Positions 10,075 to 20,286 of a DNA stretch of 64,000 nucleotides are shown here, in pieces (position 1 is the first letter of the stretch; the number at the start of each line of letters is the position of its first letter). Made by a program: the position numbers and the translations under genes. Under the pieces are notes generated by a model that made no database searches, was not told where the DNA came from, and worked only from the letters and a program-made list of their open reading frames with translations. Source of the DNA: Maribacter caenipelagi (GTDB lineage: Bacteria > Bacteroidota > Bacteroidia > Flavobacteriales > Flavobacteriaceae); the NCBI RefSeq assembly GCF_004364175.1, contig NZ_SNZW01000018.1, positions 1-64,000 on the forward strand. The letters run 5' to 3'.

Positions 10075-10875
10075 TTACTTACAATAATCAATTGTAAGTG
10101 CACCTGCATCTGCACTTTCATAACCTCCAGCTACATTACCATTAGGAGATATAATTTCAAATCCTATTTCACCATACTGGTCTCCTGGAAAGAACCACTC
10201 GGCAGACTCAGTACCCTCAGGAATTGTAATCGTTGCGGTTCCTTCTGATCCATTATTAGGTGTACATTCGCCATCTCCTAAAAAAGTACCCGCAGCACTA
10301 CCATAAGGAGAACAAAGTCCTACTTCAAATACAGTACCATCACCCAAGGTAATAGTTAAGCCAGAACCTCCAGTAGCTGAATCAGTCTGCCAACCATCTC
10401 CATAAGAATCAGTCATATTAATAACCCAATCACCAGCTGTTATAGGACATTCTCTATAAAATTCTAAATTTAAAGGTGAATCTTTAATGACAAGATCATT
10501 AGATCCAGAAACATCAACCAAATTAAGAACAAGATTTGCTCTTCCTTCTTCTGGCAAGGCATCAAAATTACTACTTATTGTAAGTGTAGCTCCGAAAGCT
10601 CCCGCAGGAATCGTTAAACCACTAAGAGTATATTGATCTGCTGTTGCCGTTGATGATGGATCAACCTCTACAGAAATAGTTCTTTCACTATCGGTTTTTG
10701 TAGAAACAAATACATCCACGGTTGTTGACGCACCTTCGGTAGGAGTTGGCACCAAAATAGAACTTACTGAAAAGTTGGCAAGTGTTTGACCGTTTTCACT
10801 ATCGTATACTATAGTCTCTTCTTCACATGAAACAAAAGCAAATAGTACTGCAATTATTAAAATATATTTTTTCAT
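10075..10875 (-). CDS. SusCD-associated surface lipoprotein
   Basis: A 266-residue lipoprotein from the ATG at 10875, which puts lipobox Cys17 (FVSC) directly after a signal peptide; a longer reading from 10926 would overlap the SusD gene and bury the signal. Residues ~30-145 look like a Calx-beta/immunoglobulin-like sandwich (VDVFVSTKT...SERTISVEV). Residues ~150-266 hold the SYGDGW motif and paired cysteines of a small beta domain common in secreted flavobacterial proteins. It is the third gene after SusC and SusD, 13 bp from SusD, so it is probably a surface substrate-binding partner. No catalytic residues are recognised. Confidence 0.7.
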   Translation of the reverse strand: MKKYILIIAVLFAFVSCEEETIVYDSENGQTLANFSVSSILVPTPTEGASTTVDVFVSTKTDSERTISVEVDPSSTATADQYTLSGLTIPAGAFGATLTISSNFDALPEEGRANLVLNLVDVSGSNDLVIKDSPLNLEFYRECPITAGDWVINMTDSYGDGWQTDSATGGSGLTITLGDGTVFEVGLCSPYGSAAGTFLGDGECTPNNGSEGTATITIPEGTESAEWFFPGDQYGEIGFEIISPNGNVAGGYESADAGALTIDYCK

Positions 10876-10888
10876 AATTATATTGTTT

Positions 10889-12331
10889 TTAATATCCAGG
10901 GTTCTGAACCATGTTTTGATTAGCATTGATTTCCGCTATAGGAATCGGCAATTGGAATCTGAAATTGTCAGCCGCTATAGTTGGAAAATCTGGAGGTGTT
11001 CCTGAACCATCGATAATATCTCCCATTGTAGAACGCATAACAGCTTCTCCACGACGTTTTAAATCAAAGAATCTATGCCCTTCAAATGACAACTCAACTC
11101 TTCTTTCGAATTGAATAGCATCTTCCAAATCTTGACCTGTTTCACCTCCATCATAAGCTACATATCGTAAATCTCTAAGCTCATTTAATGTTGATAATGC
11201 ATCTTGACCTAATTCGAATTGTGCTTCTGCTTTATTTAACAGTACTTCTGCAGCTCTCATAACCTTAACATCAACACGACCGTTAACCTGACCTGTTTCT
11301 CCTAAGAATTTAGAGATGGCATTGTATTGATTATCTTGATTAAGACCAACAAAAGAAATAACATCTTTTCTTAAATCATCTTCATCAATACTATTGATAA
11401 AATCAAAATCGAAAACATATTCTGAAATAGTAGAAGTAGAATTTGATTGGCTGTATAATACACCGACATTATTACCACCACTCTCTGAAGAAGTATTAAT
11501 TGCCAACTTAACAACAATACCCGCTTCATTTGCATCAGTATACAAACCTTCTAGTTCTTCAGCAGTTGCCAATGGTACACTTACTTCATCAGCAGCGTCA
11601 ATAACCTTTTGGTATTCACCATTATATAAATAAACTCTAGACAAAAGTGCATAAACACCATCGGTATTTAATTTTCCTTGACCGTTATCTGCACCAATTA
11701 GCTGACTTGCTCTTTCTAAATCGCCGATAATTTCAGCGTAGTTGCTAGCAACAGTTTCTCTTACAGGTTCTGCAAAAGGATCTTCAGTATCTCCATCTTC
11801 AACTTTAATGTAAACTACACCTAATGAAGCATTGGCATCTGCAGATTGCGTTGGTATTTTACCATAAACTCTTACAAGATCAAAATGAGCCCAAGCTCTA
11901 ATCGCTAAAGCCTGACCTAAGATATTGTCCTTATCATCACCGTCACCTAAGTTATCAATTTGTGCAATTACCAAATTGGCTACGTTTACAGCCTCGTAAG
12001 CCTCACTCCAGTACAAATCAATTGCACCACCAGTACCAGCTACATATCTGTAATTAAAATAATCTTGATTAGAACGTCTACCTGTTTGCGCAATAATTAC
12101 GTTATCAGACAAAATATCAGGAATACCTTGTAAACCTGAACCGGTGCTTGAATAGTAATTCCACAATTGTCTGTACGCCCCATCAACACCGTTCTGGAAG
12201 GCAGAAACACTATTGAAAAATGTTTCAGGATTACCTTCAACAAATGGCTGTAGATCATTCAACTCATCATCGCAGGACATAAAGAACCCGAACGAAAATA
12301 AAAGAACTAATAATTTTATGTTATTTTTCAT
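10889..12331 (-). CDS. SusD/RagB family outer-membrane lipoprotein
   Basis: A 480-residue lipoprotein with lipobox Cys20 and the helical TPR-like body of the SusD/RagB family. Visible family marks are the N-terminal helix region with AFQNGVDGAYRQLW, the AxAIRAWAHFDLVRVYG segment, and the C-terminal ERRVELSFEGHRFFDLKRRG motif. SusD proteins cap a SusC barrel at the cell surface and capture the ligand. The gene sits directly downstream of the SusC gene (20 bp) and is followed by a small lipoprotein, forming a compact uptake operon. With no glycoside hydrolase or lyase nearby, the ligand is unknown. Confidence 0.93.
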   Translation of the reverse strand: MKNNIKLLVLLFSFGFFMSCDDELNDLQPFVEGNPETFFNSVSAFQNGVDGAYRQLWNYYSSTGSGLQGIPDILSDNVIIAQTGRRSNQDYFNYRYVAGTGGAIDLYWSEAYEAVNVANLVIAQIDNLGDGDDKDNILGQALAIRAWAHFDLVRVYGKIPTQSADANASLGVVYIKVEDGDTEDPFAEPVRETVASNYAEIIGDLERASQLIGADNGQGKLNTDGVYALLSRVYLYNGEYQKVIDAADEVSVPLATAEELEGLYTDANEAGIVVKLAINTSSESGGNNVGVLYSQSNSTSTISEYVFDFDFINSIDEDDLRKDVISFVGLNQDNQYNAISKFLGETGQVNGRVDVKVMRAAEVLLNKAEAQFELGQDALSTLNELRDLRYVAYDGGETGQDLEDAIQFERRVELSFEGHRFFDLKRRGEAVMRSTMGDIIDGSGTPPDFPTIAADNFRFQLPIPIAEINANQNMVQNPGY

Positions 12332-12351
12332 TTCTAACTTTTTTTTTGTTT

Positions 12352-15300
12352 TTAAAATCCTACTTCAACACCAAAAGTATACGACCTTGTGTTTGGATAG
12401 CTAAATAGGTTAAATGATCCTGGTACGAAACCTACATCTCCAGGCTCACCTGATTCTGCAGAACCTAAACCTACTTCTGGATCACCACTGAAATCAGTAA
12501 TGGTAAACAAATTCTGTCCAGCTACAAAGAACCTTAATGAATTTAAACCCATACCATCAATCATATCTCTAGGCATATTGTAATCTAGAGTCATTGTACG
12601 TAATCTTAAATAATCACCTTTCTCCAAGAATCTTGTTGAAGTTTGATCTGCAGTACTCTGAAATAAAGGACTTGGTAATACATCTGTATCACCTGGCTGC
12701 TTCCAGTAATTAAAAGCATCCGTTCTCTGGTTGCTATCGATGTTACCTATTGCAACACCTGATTGCAGTTGATTATTGATAATATAATTACCTGCTTTAT
12801 AAACAAAATCACCTCTTAAACCAAAACCTTTATAAGAGAACGCGGTGTAAAAACCACCTTCAAAATCGGCTATAGGAGATTTTCCTTCTTGAAGTTGCTG
12901 AAAACTATCACTAAATTGGTTTGTAACATTACCATCTAAGTCATAATATAACGGCTCACCGTTTGCAGGGTTAACACCAGCATATTCAACTGCATAATAA
13001 GAGTTAATCTCTTCACCAACACGCAATATGTTATCACCAAATGTACCTGTTATTATATCTTCACCATCAACTAATTCAATAACTTCATTATCAATGAACG
13101 TGATGTTACCACCAAGTGTCCATTTAAAGTTTTGGGTTCTAATAACATCTCCACTTAAAGAAACTTCAACACCTGAGTTTTGAATTTCACCAATATTAGA
13201 GAATATAGAGTTGTTCTCATCACCAACAGTGTAAGAAATAGGTCGATCTAAAAGTAATTCATTTGAATTTTTCTTAAAGTAATCTACAACACCATTTACG
13301 CGGTTGTTAAACAATCCGAATTCAACACCAACATCAAATATCGCTTGAGACTCCCATTGAATCTGAGGGTTACCAACACCTACAGGTAATGCTGTTGTTT
13401 GACCGTTATATGTATTAGCAAAATCTAATAAGTTCAAATATTGGAAATCACCAATATTTTGGTTCCCAGAAGTACCATATGATGCTCTTAATTTCAATGT
13501 ATTGAAAATAGAGTTTTCCATAAAGCTTTCGTTAGCAATGTTCCATGCTGCACTACCACTATAGAAATAACCATACTTGTTATCAGGACCGAATCTTGAA
13601 GAACCATCTCGTCTTATAGACCCAGAAACAATATATCTACCATCGTAATCATAATCAACAAACAAGCCTTGAGAGAATAAAATTCTTCTTGATTCTGTAG
13701 AACCTACCGTAGTTGCTTCTGCAGCTACATCTAAGTAAGGAATACTTGGTGAAGGAAAACCTCTACCAGAAGCAAACATGTCTGTTGCAATATTCTCATT
13801 ATATTCTAATAAGAAACTAGCCGAAAGATTATGAACACCATTGAAGGTATCTGCATATGTAAATACGTTGTTTACGTTGTATTCAAAATCAATATTTAAA
13901 TTGTCTGTCTGCGTACCTGGGAAGTTAGCATCACCAACAAACCCTTGTAAAACACCACCAGCAATAGAACGAGTAGTTCTGTTGTACCTGTTACTGATTA
14001 AACCAACACTGAAATTATTTGAAAATTTCTCACTGAAAGTCATACCTGCACTTATGTTACCAATCAACAATAAGTTTCTTGTATCTTCTTGCTCAGTTTG
14101 TAACGCTAAAGCAATTGGAAAACCAGTTCGTGTTGGGTTGTAAACATTATTACCTTGATCATCAGTAACAATAGAACCATCATCATTAGTTCTGAATAAA
14201 GGATCATAGGGGTTGTAATCATACATTGCTCTAAACGGGTTCTGAACATTGTTTCTATCTCTTGGTAAATCTGTAGTACTACGAGATACCGAAACGTTAG
14301 CACCAATATTCAACCAATCTTTAGCTTGATAATTCGTATTTAAACGAGCAGACATTCTTTCAAAACCATCAATGTTTTTGATAATACCCGTATTCTTGTC
14401 ATAACCCAATGACATGTAATAAGTTAATTTTTCATCACCACCTGAAACTGATAGATTGTTTGACTGGATAACAGAATTTTTAAGTAACGCCTCTTGCCAA
14501 TCTGTATCTAAAGATGTTAATCTTGCAATTTCTTCGGGAGTAGCATTCGCACCAGGCAAACTACCAGCAGCACCTACACCTAAAGCAGCATACTGACGCT
14601 CTAACTCTAACTTCTGCGTAGTATTCATGATATCGAAGTTATTCGGAATCATTTCCCCAAAACCGTAAGATGAAGAAAATTTAATTCTTGCATCACCAGC
14701 TTTACCTTTTTTAGTTGTAATTAAAATTACACCGTTAGCACCACGAGAACCATATTTAGAAACGGTAGCCGCATCTTTTAATATAGAGAATGTCTCAATA
14801 TCACTTGGGTTCAAGTTACTAATTGGGTTAAAATCTCTTTCTGTATCGATAGGAATTGGAACACCGTCAATTACGTACAAAGGAGTAGTTTGCGCATTAA
14901 TAGAACCAACACCTCTAATTTGAACGAAGGCAGTATTACCAGGTCTACCGTTAGCTGCCGTAACTTGTACACCGGCTGCTTGACCCTGTAAGATGTTATC
15001 AATACTAGTAGAAGGCACGAATGCTTCAATTTTCTCAGCAGAAACCGTTGCAATTGCAGATGTAGAAAGTTCTTTAGATCTAGAACCATAACCTACTACA
15101 ACAACTTCTTCCAATGCTTCAGCATCTTCTTCTAATTGTACATTTATGGTATTGGATGCACCAACACTCATCGTCACTGTTTTTTGACCTAGGTAAGAAA
15201 ACCTCAATTTTTCACCTGAACTTATGTTAATGGCATAATTACCATCAAAATCTGTTTGTGTACCATTGGTTGTACCAACAACCACAACGGACACTCCCGG

Positions 15301-15417
15301 TAGCGGCAAACCGCTTTGATCGGTTACAACACCGGTCACTGTTTTTTCCTGTGCAAAGGAAAATGTCATGAAGAGCACCAATAAAGGTGTCAACATCCAC
15401 GTCAACTTCTGTTTCAT
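12352..15417 (-). CDS. SusC/RagA family TonB-dependent outer-membrane transporter
   Basis: A 1021-residue protein from the ATG at 15417, which begins the signal peptide (MKQKLTW... cut near SFAQ); ten more codons upstream are open but do not fit a signal. Residues ~25-100 are the carboxypeptidase-regulatory-like domain (VTGVVTDQSGLPLPGVSV). The TonB-box-like EEVVVVGYG follows, then the plug with the family's PLYVIDGVP and SRGANGVILITTKKG motifs, then a large beta-barrel. It imports a ligand captured by SusD, driven by TonB/ExbBD. It heads a three-gene operon with SusD and a lipoprotein. Substrate cannot be read from the context. Confidence 0.93.
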   Translation of the reverse strand: MKQKLTWMLTPLLVLFMTFSFAQEKTVTGVVTDQSGLPLPGVSVVVVGTTNGTQTDFDGNYAINISSGEKLRFSYLGQKTVTMSVGASNTINVQLEEDAEALEEVVVVGYGSRSKELSTSAIATVSAEKIEAFVPSTSIDNILQGQAAGVQVTAANGRPGNTAFVQIRGVGSINAQTTPLYVIDGVPIPIDTERDFNPISNLNPSDIETFSILKDAATVSKYGSRGANGVILITTKKGKAGDARIKFSSSYGFGEMIPNNFDIMNTTQKLELERQYAALGVGAAGSLPGANATPEEIARLTSLDTDWQEALLKNSVIQSNNLSVSGGDEKLTYYMSLGYDKNTGIIKNIDGFERMSARLNTNYQAKDWLNIGANVSVSRSTTDLPRDRNNVQNPFRAMYDYNPYDPLFRTNDDGSIVTDDQGNNVYNPTRTGFPIALALQTEQEDTRNLLLIGNISAGMTFSEKFSNNFSVGLISNRYNRTTRSIAGGVLQGFVGDANFPGTQTDNLNIDFEYNVNNVFTYADTFNGVHNLSASFLLEYNENIATDMFASGRGFPSPSIPYLDVAAEATTVGSTESRRILFSQGLFVDYDYDGRYIVSGSIRRDGSSRFGPDNKYGYFYSGSAAWNIANESFMENSIFNTLKLRASYGTSGNQNIGDFQYLNLLDFANTYNGQTTALPVGVGNPQIQWESQAIFDVGVEFGLFNNRVNGVVDYFKKNSNELLLDRPISYTVGDENNSIFSNIGEIQNSGVEVSLSGDVIRTQNFKWTLGGNITFIDNEVIELVDGEDIITGTFGDNILRVGEEINSYYAVEYAGVNPANGEPLYYDLDGNVTNQFSDSFQQLQEGKSPIADFEGGFYTAFSYKGFGLRGDFVYKAGNYIINNQLQSGVAIGNIDSNQRTDAFNYWKQPGDTDVLPSPLFQSTADQTSTRFLEKGDYLRLRTMTLDYNMPRDMIDGMGLNSLRFFVAGQNLFTITDFSGDPEVGLGSAESGEPGDVGFVPGSFNLFSYPNTRSYTFGVEVGF

Positions 15418-15624
15418 AAAATTTGTTTTTGAATTAGCTTGCGCCAAAAGTCCAAAAATTTGCTTAGTATTCCAAAAGCTATCTTAACTCAAAAAAGTCA
15501 TATGTTAAAAAAATACTTATTATTATTTTTTTCTCTACAAATCATCAATTTTGTTGAAAATAAAACAATTATTTAACGTTAAATCAATCTTTAAAATTCA
15601 ATATTTTAAGTTAAAAAAAACATA

Positions 15625-16206
15625 ATGCTCCTTAAATTTTATAAAAATATTAACGAAACAGGTACTGATGAGGCTGGCAGAGGCTGCTTAGCAGGACCTG
15701 TGACCGCTGCAGCAATAATACTGCCAGAATCCTTCGAGAATATAATTTTAACAGACTCAAAGCTTTTGTCTGAGCGTAAAAGACAACTTCTAGAGCCACT
15801 CCTAAAAGCAGAAAGTATATGCTATAGTATAGCTCATATTCAACCTAAAGAAATTGATGATATTAATATTTTGAATGCCTCTATTTTAAGTATGCATCAT
15901 GCGATAGATGCGTTATCTCAAACACCGGATTATATTATTGTTGACGGTAATAGGTTTAAAGACTATAAAAACATACCCCACTCTTGTATTATTAAAGGTG
16001 ATTCAAAGTATTTGAGTATTGCAGCAGCATCTGTTTTGGCAAAAACAGCACGAGATGCCTACATGCTAAAATTACACGATGAATACCCTATGTACAATTG
16101 GAAAAATAACAAAGGCTATCCTACAAAAGAACATAGAGCTGCTATTAAAAAGTACGGACCTACTAAATATCATAGAATGAGTTTTAAGCTTTTACCCGAC
16201 AACTAA
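15625..16206 (+). CDS. rnhB: Ribonuclease HII
   Basis: A 193-residue cytoplasmic enzyme that nicks RNA-DNA hybrids, for instance at misincorporated ribonucleotides. The family signature [13 protein letters not shown] gives the first two acidic metal ligands (Asp15, Glu16); Asp107 (IIVDGN) and Asp126 ([17 protein letters not shown]) complete the DEDD set, and the NKGYPT motif is present. Length is normal. It is divergent from the SusC gene and is followed 42 bp later by a large lipoprotein gene on the same strand. Confidence 0.95.
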   Translation: MLLKFYKNINETGTDEAGRGCLAGPVTAAAIILPESFENIILTDSKLLSERKRQLLEPLLKAESICYSIAHIQPKEIDDINILNASILSMHHAIDALSQTPDYIIVDGNRFKDYKNIPHSCIIKGDSKYLSIAAASVLAKTARDAYMLKLHDEYPMYNWKNNKGYPTKEHRAAIKKYGPTKYHRMSFKLLPDN

Positions 16207-16248
16207 AGTTTGTTTTACAAATAGTATAACTTTACACAAACTTATCGT

Positions 16249-18702
16249 ATGAGGCATACATTATTATATGCAGTAATCATTTTCTTCTGCATATCCTGTA
16301 CATCTAAAAAACAATCTGAGAATTCTATCTTAGACTTAATTCCCGACAATGCCAGTTTAGTTTTTAAAATAAATGATTTTGAAATGCTCAATGATGAGCT
16401 TTCAAATAATGAGATTTTGAATGCACTTAAGTCACAAAAGCACTTTATAGATGTGAAGCAAATGCTAGCTCCGATTGGCTATCTTTCTAATCAGAAACAA
16501 GGTCTAATAGCATTATCAGCTGATAGCACACGAATAGATTACACTTATATATCAACAGATAGTTTAGTTATTAGTAATGGCGATAGCATTTCGAATAAAA
16601 GTATTGAAACACTAAATTATAATGATATAGTCATCACCAAATACAAAATTGAAAACGATACGTTTTACAGTACTTTTATCAAGACCCACTGGGTCTTATG
16701 CTCTTCTCAGCCAGTACTACAAAACCTTATTAACACTATTGAGGACCCGTTAAAAAATGAATCCTTAAAGCGCTTTCATGAAGTTTCGAACACCGACAAG
16801 GTTGTAAATATCTGGATTGATTTAGAAAATGGTGAATTGTTATTTCAAAAATTACTTTCTGATGATCAACAAATTTCAAATTTTGCAAGTTGGATGTCTT
16901 TAGACTTATCTTTAAATGACAACGAAATTATAATAAACGGGGTAGCGGAATCAAGTGCTGATAAAAATCAATACCTAAATTTATTAAACAACACTAAGCC
17001 TATTCAAAACAAAATATGGAACCTAACACCAGGCGATGCCCATAATATTACTTTATTTGGTTTGGATGATTTTAAAAAATACACATATAATAAAACGCTT
17101 AACAACCACCCTAGCACAAACTTAGACTCACTACTTAATACTGTAGAAGAAATTGGAATCACGGAATATGAAAATGAACATGTTTTGTTTTTGAGAACAT
17201 ACGGTACCGCCACACTACTTGATTTTATTAACGAAGCGAAAGTATCTACCGAAGATTATAGCAGTAATGAAATTTGGGAATTAAAACCCAATATTGAGAT
17301 TTTCGACCCATTAACACCTTTAATAGGAGAACATTCTTTTAAATATGCTAGTATCGTTGAGAATACTTTTATATTTTCTTCGTCTAGGAGTACACTAGAA
17401 TCTATAATTACCAAAATTAAAACAGGTAACACTTTTGACAATACTACCTTATTTAAAAATGCCGAAAACAAGCTTACCTCTTCATCTAGTGTATTGTCAA
17501 TTTCCAATTTAAAAGGTTTTGTTTCCTACGTAAATGAATCGGTCTCGATTACTTTAGGCAATTTATTCGCAAATAGCAAATTAGACGATTATGCCTTTAG
17601 CTCTCAAATTATAGCAGATGCGGGATTCTTTCACACTAATTTCCTAATTAAAAAAATTACAAAAGAAGAGGAATCAAATTCTGTTTCTTCTGCTTTTGAA
17701 GTAAAGTTTGACACAGATTTAGCTACCATCCCTCAGTTTGTAACGAATCACAATAATAAAAGAAAAGAAATTATAGTTCAAGATCAAGAAAATACGCTCT
17801 ATTTAATTTCTAATAGTGGAAAGATTCTTTGGAAAAAACAGCTTAACGGAACTATACAGGGTAGGGTTCAGCAGGTCGATCTATTTAAAAACGGAAAGTT
17901 ACAATTGGCATTTACTACAAATAACGAGTTCTTAATTTTAGATAGAAACGGAAAAGAGGTTCAACCGTTTACCAAAAAATACACTGGCGGAAATTTAAAT
18001 CCTCTAGCCGTATTTGACTATGAGGGACGCAAAAATTATCGTTTTGTTGTTACTCAAGATAAGAATGTGTTTATGTATAATGGTAAAGGAGACGTGGTTA
18101 AAGGTTTTACTTATGATATTGCCGAAGCTAATATTCTTGATGCCCCTCAGCATTTTAGAATTGGCAAAAAAGACTATATCGTTTTCAAATTAGAAAATGG
18201 TCAATTAAAAATTACCAACAGGGTAGGTAAAACTAGGATCAACGTTAAAGACAAGTTCTCATTTTCTGATAATGACATTAAACTGTATCAGAACAAATTT
18301 ACCTTTACTTCTGTCGAAGGTATATTATATCAAATCGATTCTCAGGGCAAAGTTTCATCTAGCAATCTAAAACTAGCAAAAGATCACGGTATAGATGCCA
18401 CTTCTAGAACTTTGGCAATCATGAATGATAACGTTTTAAAAATACGTGATAAAAAAGTTTCTTTAGAATTGGGGGTTTACTCAAAACCAACCATTTTTTA
18501 CCTAAACGATAAAATTTACGTTTCCGTAACCGATATACAAAATCAGAAAATATATCTCTACGATAGTCAGGCTGAATCAATTCCAAATTTCCCAATTTTT
18601 GGTAGCTCAGTAATTGATATGGCAGATATAAACGGAAATAAAAAACCAGAGTTTGTATTTAAAGATCAAGAAAACAGTATCAAGGTTTACAAAATACGAT
18701 GA
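16249..18702 (+). CDS. Large DUF3352-like lipoprotein with C-terminal beta-propeller-like half
   Basis: An 817-residue lipoprotein (Cys17 in CISC). The first ~490 residues resemble the DUF3352-type family (IPDNASLVFKI near the start, repeated alpha/beta units). The last ~320 residues carry recurring short strands such as NTLYLISNSGKILWKKQL and KEIIVQDQENTLYL, resembling PQQ/WD40-type repeat blades. The gene follows rnhB at 42 bp, an arrangement I recall from other flavobacteria. Function is unknown; a periplasmic scaffold or sensor is possible but unsupported by any catalytic motif. Confidence 0.6.
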   Translation: MRHTLLYAVIIFFCISCTSKKQSENSILDLIPDNASLVFKINDFEMLNDELSNNEILNALKSQKHFIDVKQMLAPIGYLSNQKQGLIALSADSTRIDYTYISTDSLVISNGDSISNKSIETLNYNDIVITKYKIENDTFYSTFIKTHWVLCSSQPVLQNLINTIEDPLKNESLKRFHEVSNTDKVVNIWIDLENGELLFQKLLSDDQQISNFASWMSLDLSLNDNEIIINGVAESSADKNQYLNLLNNTKPIQNKIWNLTPGDAHNITLFGLDDFKKYTYNKTLNNHPSTNLDSLLNTVEEIGITEYENEHVLFLRTYGTATLLDFINEAKVSTEDYSSNEIWELKPNIEIFDPLTPLIGEHSFKYASIVENTFIFSSSRSTLESIITKIKTGNTFDNTTLFKNAENKLTSSSSVLSISNLKGFVSYVNESVSITLGNLFANSKLDDYAFSSQIIADAGFFHTNFLIKKITKEEESNSVSSAFEVKFDTDLATIPQFVTNHNNKRKEIIVQDQENTLYLISNSGKILWKKQLNGTIQGRVQQVDLFKNGKLQLAFTTNNEFLILDRNGKEVQPFTKKYTGGNLNPLAVFDYEGRKNYRFVVTQDKNVFMYNGKGDVVKGFTYDIAEANILDAPQHFRIGKKDYIVFKLENGQLKITNRVGKTRINVKDKFSFSDNDIKLYQNKFTFTSVEGILYQIDSQGKVSSSNLKLAKDHGIDATSRTLAIMNDNVLKIRDKKVSLELGVYSKPTIFYLNDKIYVSVTDIQNQKIYLYDSQAESIPNFPIFGSSVIDMADINGNKKPEFVFKDQENSIKVYKIR

Positions 18703-18819
18703 TACACTTGTCTGTAGAATTCATAAATACTTATACACCGATTACACATATATTCTTATAAAATAATTTAAATTTCTTATTTTTAAATAGTTATTAATCA
18801 GAATTTTAACTGTGCAAAA

Positions 18820-19512
18820 ATGAAAATCAAATTACTTATCACATTACTGTTATTAGCGGGAATCATGTCGCTGTATGCTCAAGATAATTGTAGCAAATTT
18901 TACCCAATGAACGAAGGTGTTTCAATGGAATACACCAACTACAACAAAAAAGGGAAAGTTGAAGGCGTTAGCAGCTACAAAGTAATTGAAGCAAACCATA
19001 ATGGCGATACCACTACTGCTACTATGTCTATAAATTTAAAAGATAGCAAAGGGAAAGATGTTTATAGTACAAGCTACAATCTAACTTGCAAAGACAACAT
19101 AGTTACTTTAGATTACGAATCTTTACTACCTACTGAAATGATGGAACAGTACGGTGACATGGACATTGAGATATCTGGTAATGATATCGAAATACCGAAT
19201 TCGCTCAGCGTAGGTCAAAACCTTAAAGATGCTAACGTTGCCATGAAAATTAGCATGAGCGGCATTAATATGAATATGACCGTTGATATGACCAACAGAA
19301 AGGTAGAGAAAAAAGAAAGTGTTACTACTACCTCTGGTACTTACGATTGCTTTGTTTTATATAGTGAAAATCGCTCTAAAATGATGATGGCCAACCAAGT
19401 TTACCCGTCTAGAGTTTGGCTCGCAGAAGGGGTTGGCATGGTAAAGCAAGAAACGTATAAGAAAAACGGCGATGTTATGAGTAGCACCTTGCTAACGGCA
19501 CATAGCAAATAA
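18820..19512 (+). CDS. Secreted TapB/DUF3108-like protein
   Basis: A 230-residue protein with a clear signal peptide (cut near LYAQ). After a Cys (DNCSKFYPMNEG) it forms a long antiparallel-beta-rich domain ending in YPSRVWLAEGVGMVKQETY, the typical ending of DUF3108/TapB-like periplasmic proteins. Those family members fold as a lipocalin-like barrel and have no defined activity. It is monocistronic, ending at a strong terminator shared with the convergent lipB. Confidence 0.6.
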   Translation: MKIKLLITLLLLAGIMSLYAQDNCSKFYPMNEGVSMEYTNYNKKGKVEGVSSYKVIEANHNGDTTTATMSINLKDSKGKDVYSTSYNLTCKDNIVTLDYESLLPTEMMEQYGDMDIEISGNDIEIPNSLSVGQNLKDANVAMKISMSGINMNMTVDMTNRKVEKKESVTTTSGTYDCFVLYSENRSKMMMANQVYPSRVWLAEGVGMVKQETYKKNGDVMSSTLLTAHSK

Positions 19513-19537
19513 TAACTTAATCAAATACCAACTTTTG

Positions 19538-19565
19538 AACCGAGGCTTACACCTCGGTTTTTTCA
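19538..19565. terminator. Terminator overlapping the 3' end of lipB
   Basis: An 8-bp stem (AACCGAGG with CCTCGGTT) is followed by a T run on the plus strand and serves the gene ending at 19512. The lipB stop codon (19547-19549, minus strand) lies in the loop, so one arm is lipB coding sequence. Confidence 0.75.
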
Positions 19566-20260
19566 TTTATTTCGGCTTCAAAAAGTATTTGAAAATGTTT
19601 GAGGAGTTTTTGTTTTACTTCAGCCATATCAACTTCTTTCTTACCTAATTCTACGTTTAAAGAAGTAACGGCTTTCCCTTTTATGCCACATGGGATCATC
19701 ATATCAAAATATCCTAGGTCGGCATTTACATTCAATGCAAAACCGTGCATGGTCACCCATCTACTGGCTCTTACACCCATAGCACATATTTTACGTGCAA
19801 ACGGGGTACCAACATCTAACCACACACCAGTTTCCCCAGGTGATCGTTCAGATTTTATTCCGTATTCTGCTAAAGTTAAAATAACCATTTCCTCCAAAAA
19901 ACGAAGGTATTTATGAATATCTGTAAAGAAATTATCTAAATCAAGAATAGGATAACCAACTATTTGACCGGGACCATGATAGGTGATATCCCCTCCCCTA
20001 TTTATTTTATAAAAAGTGGCACCTTTATCTTCCAATACTTTTTCATCTACCAAAAGATTAGACATATCTCCGCTCTTACCTAAAGTATACACATGTGGAT
20101 GTTCTACAAAAAGAAAATGATTGGGAGTATCCAAATTCAACTCCTCTCTCCTATTCCGTATTTTTAAGTCTAGAGTATCCTTGAACAGTTGTTCTTGATA
20201 GTCCCAAGTTTCTTTATAATCTTTAAGACCTAAATCTTGTACGTTCACCTTCTTGTTCAT
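19547..20260 (-). CDS. lipB: Octanoyl-[ACP]:protein N-octanoyltransferase
   Basis: A 237-residue cytoplasmic enzyme that moves octanoate from acyl carrier protein to the lipoyl domains of dehydrogenase complexes, the first step of lipoate synthesis. Family motifs are RGGDITYHGPGQ, the lysine-bearing ARKICAMGVR, WVTMHGFALN and the catalytic cysteine in IPCGIKGKAVTSL. Length is normal. It lies 26 bp downstream of a lipoprotein gene (20287-21024), so the two may be co-transcribed. lipA is not in the window. Confidence 0.95.
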   Translation of the reverse strand: MNKKVNVQDLGLKDYKETWDYQEQLFKDTLDLKIRNRREELNLDTPNHFLFVEHPHVYTLGKSGDMSNLLVDEKVLEDKGATFYKINRGGDITYHGPGQIVGYPILDLDNFFTDIHKYLRFLEEMVILTLAEYGIKSERSPGETGVWLDVGTPFARKICAMGVRASRWVTMHGFALNVNADLGYFDMMIPCGIKGKAVTSLNVELGKKEVDMAEVKQKLLKHFQILFEAEINEKTEV

Positions 20261-20286
20261 CTTACAAAGATATGAAAAGCAAAAGC

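Noticed and set aside
10875-10926. Longer N-terminus for the SusCD-associated lipoprotein
   Set aside because: The extra 17 codons overlap the SusD gene and push the signal peptide inside the protein.
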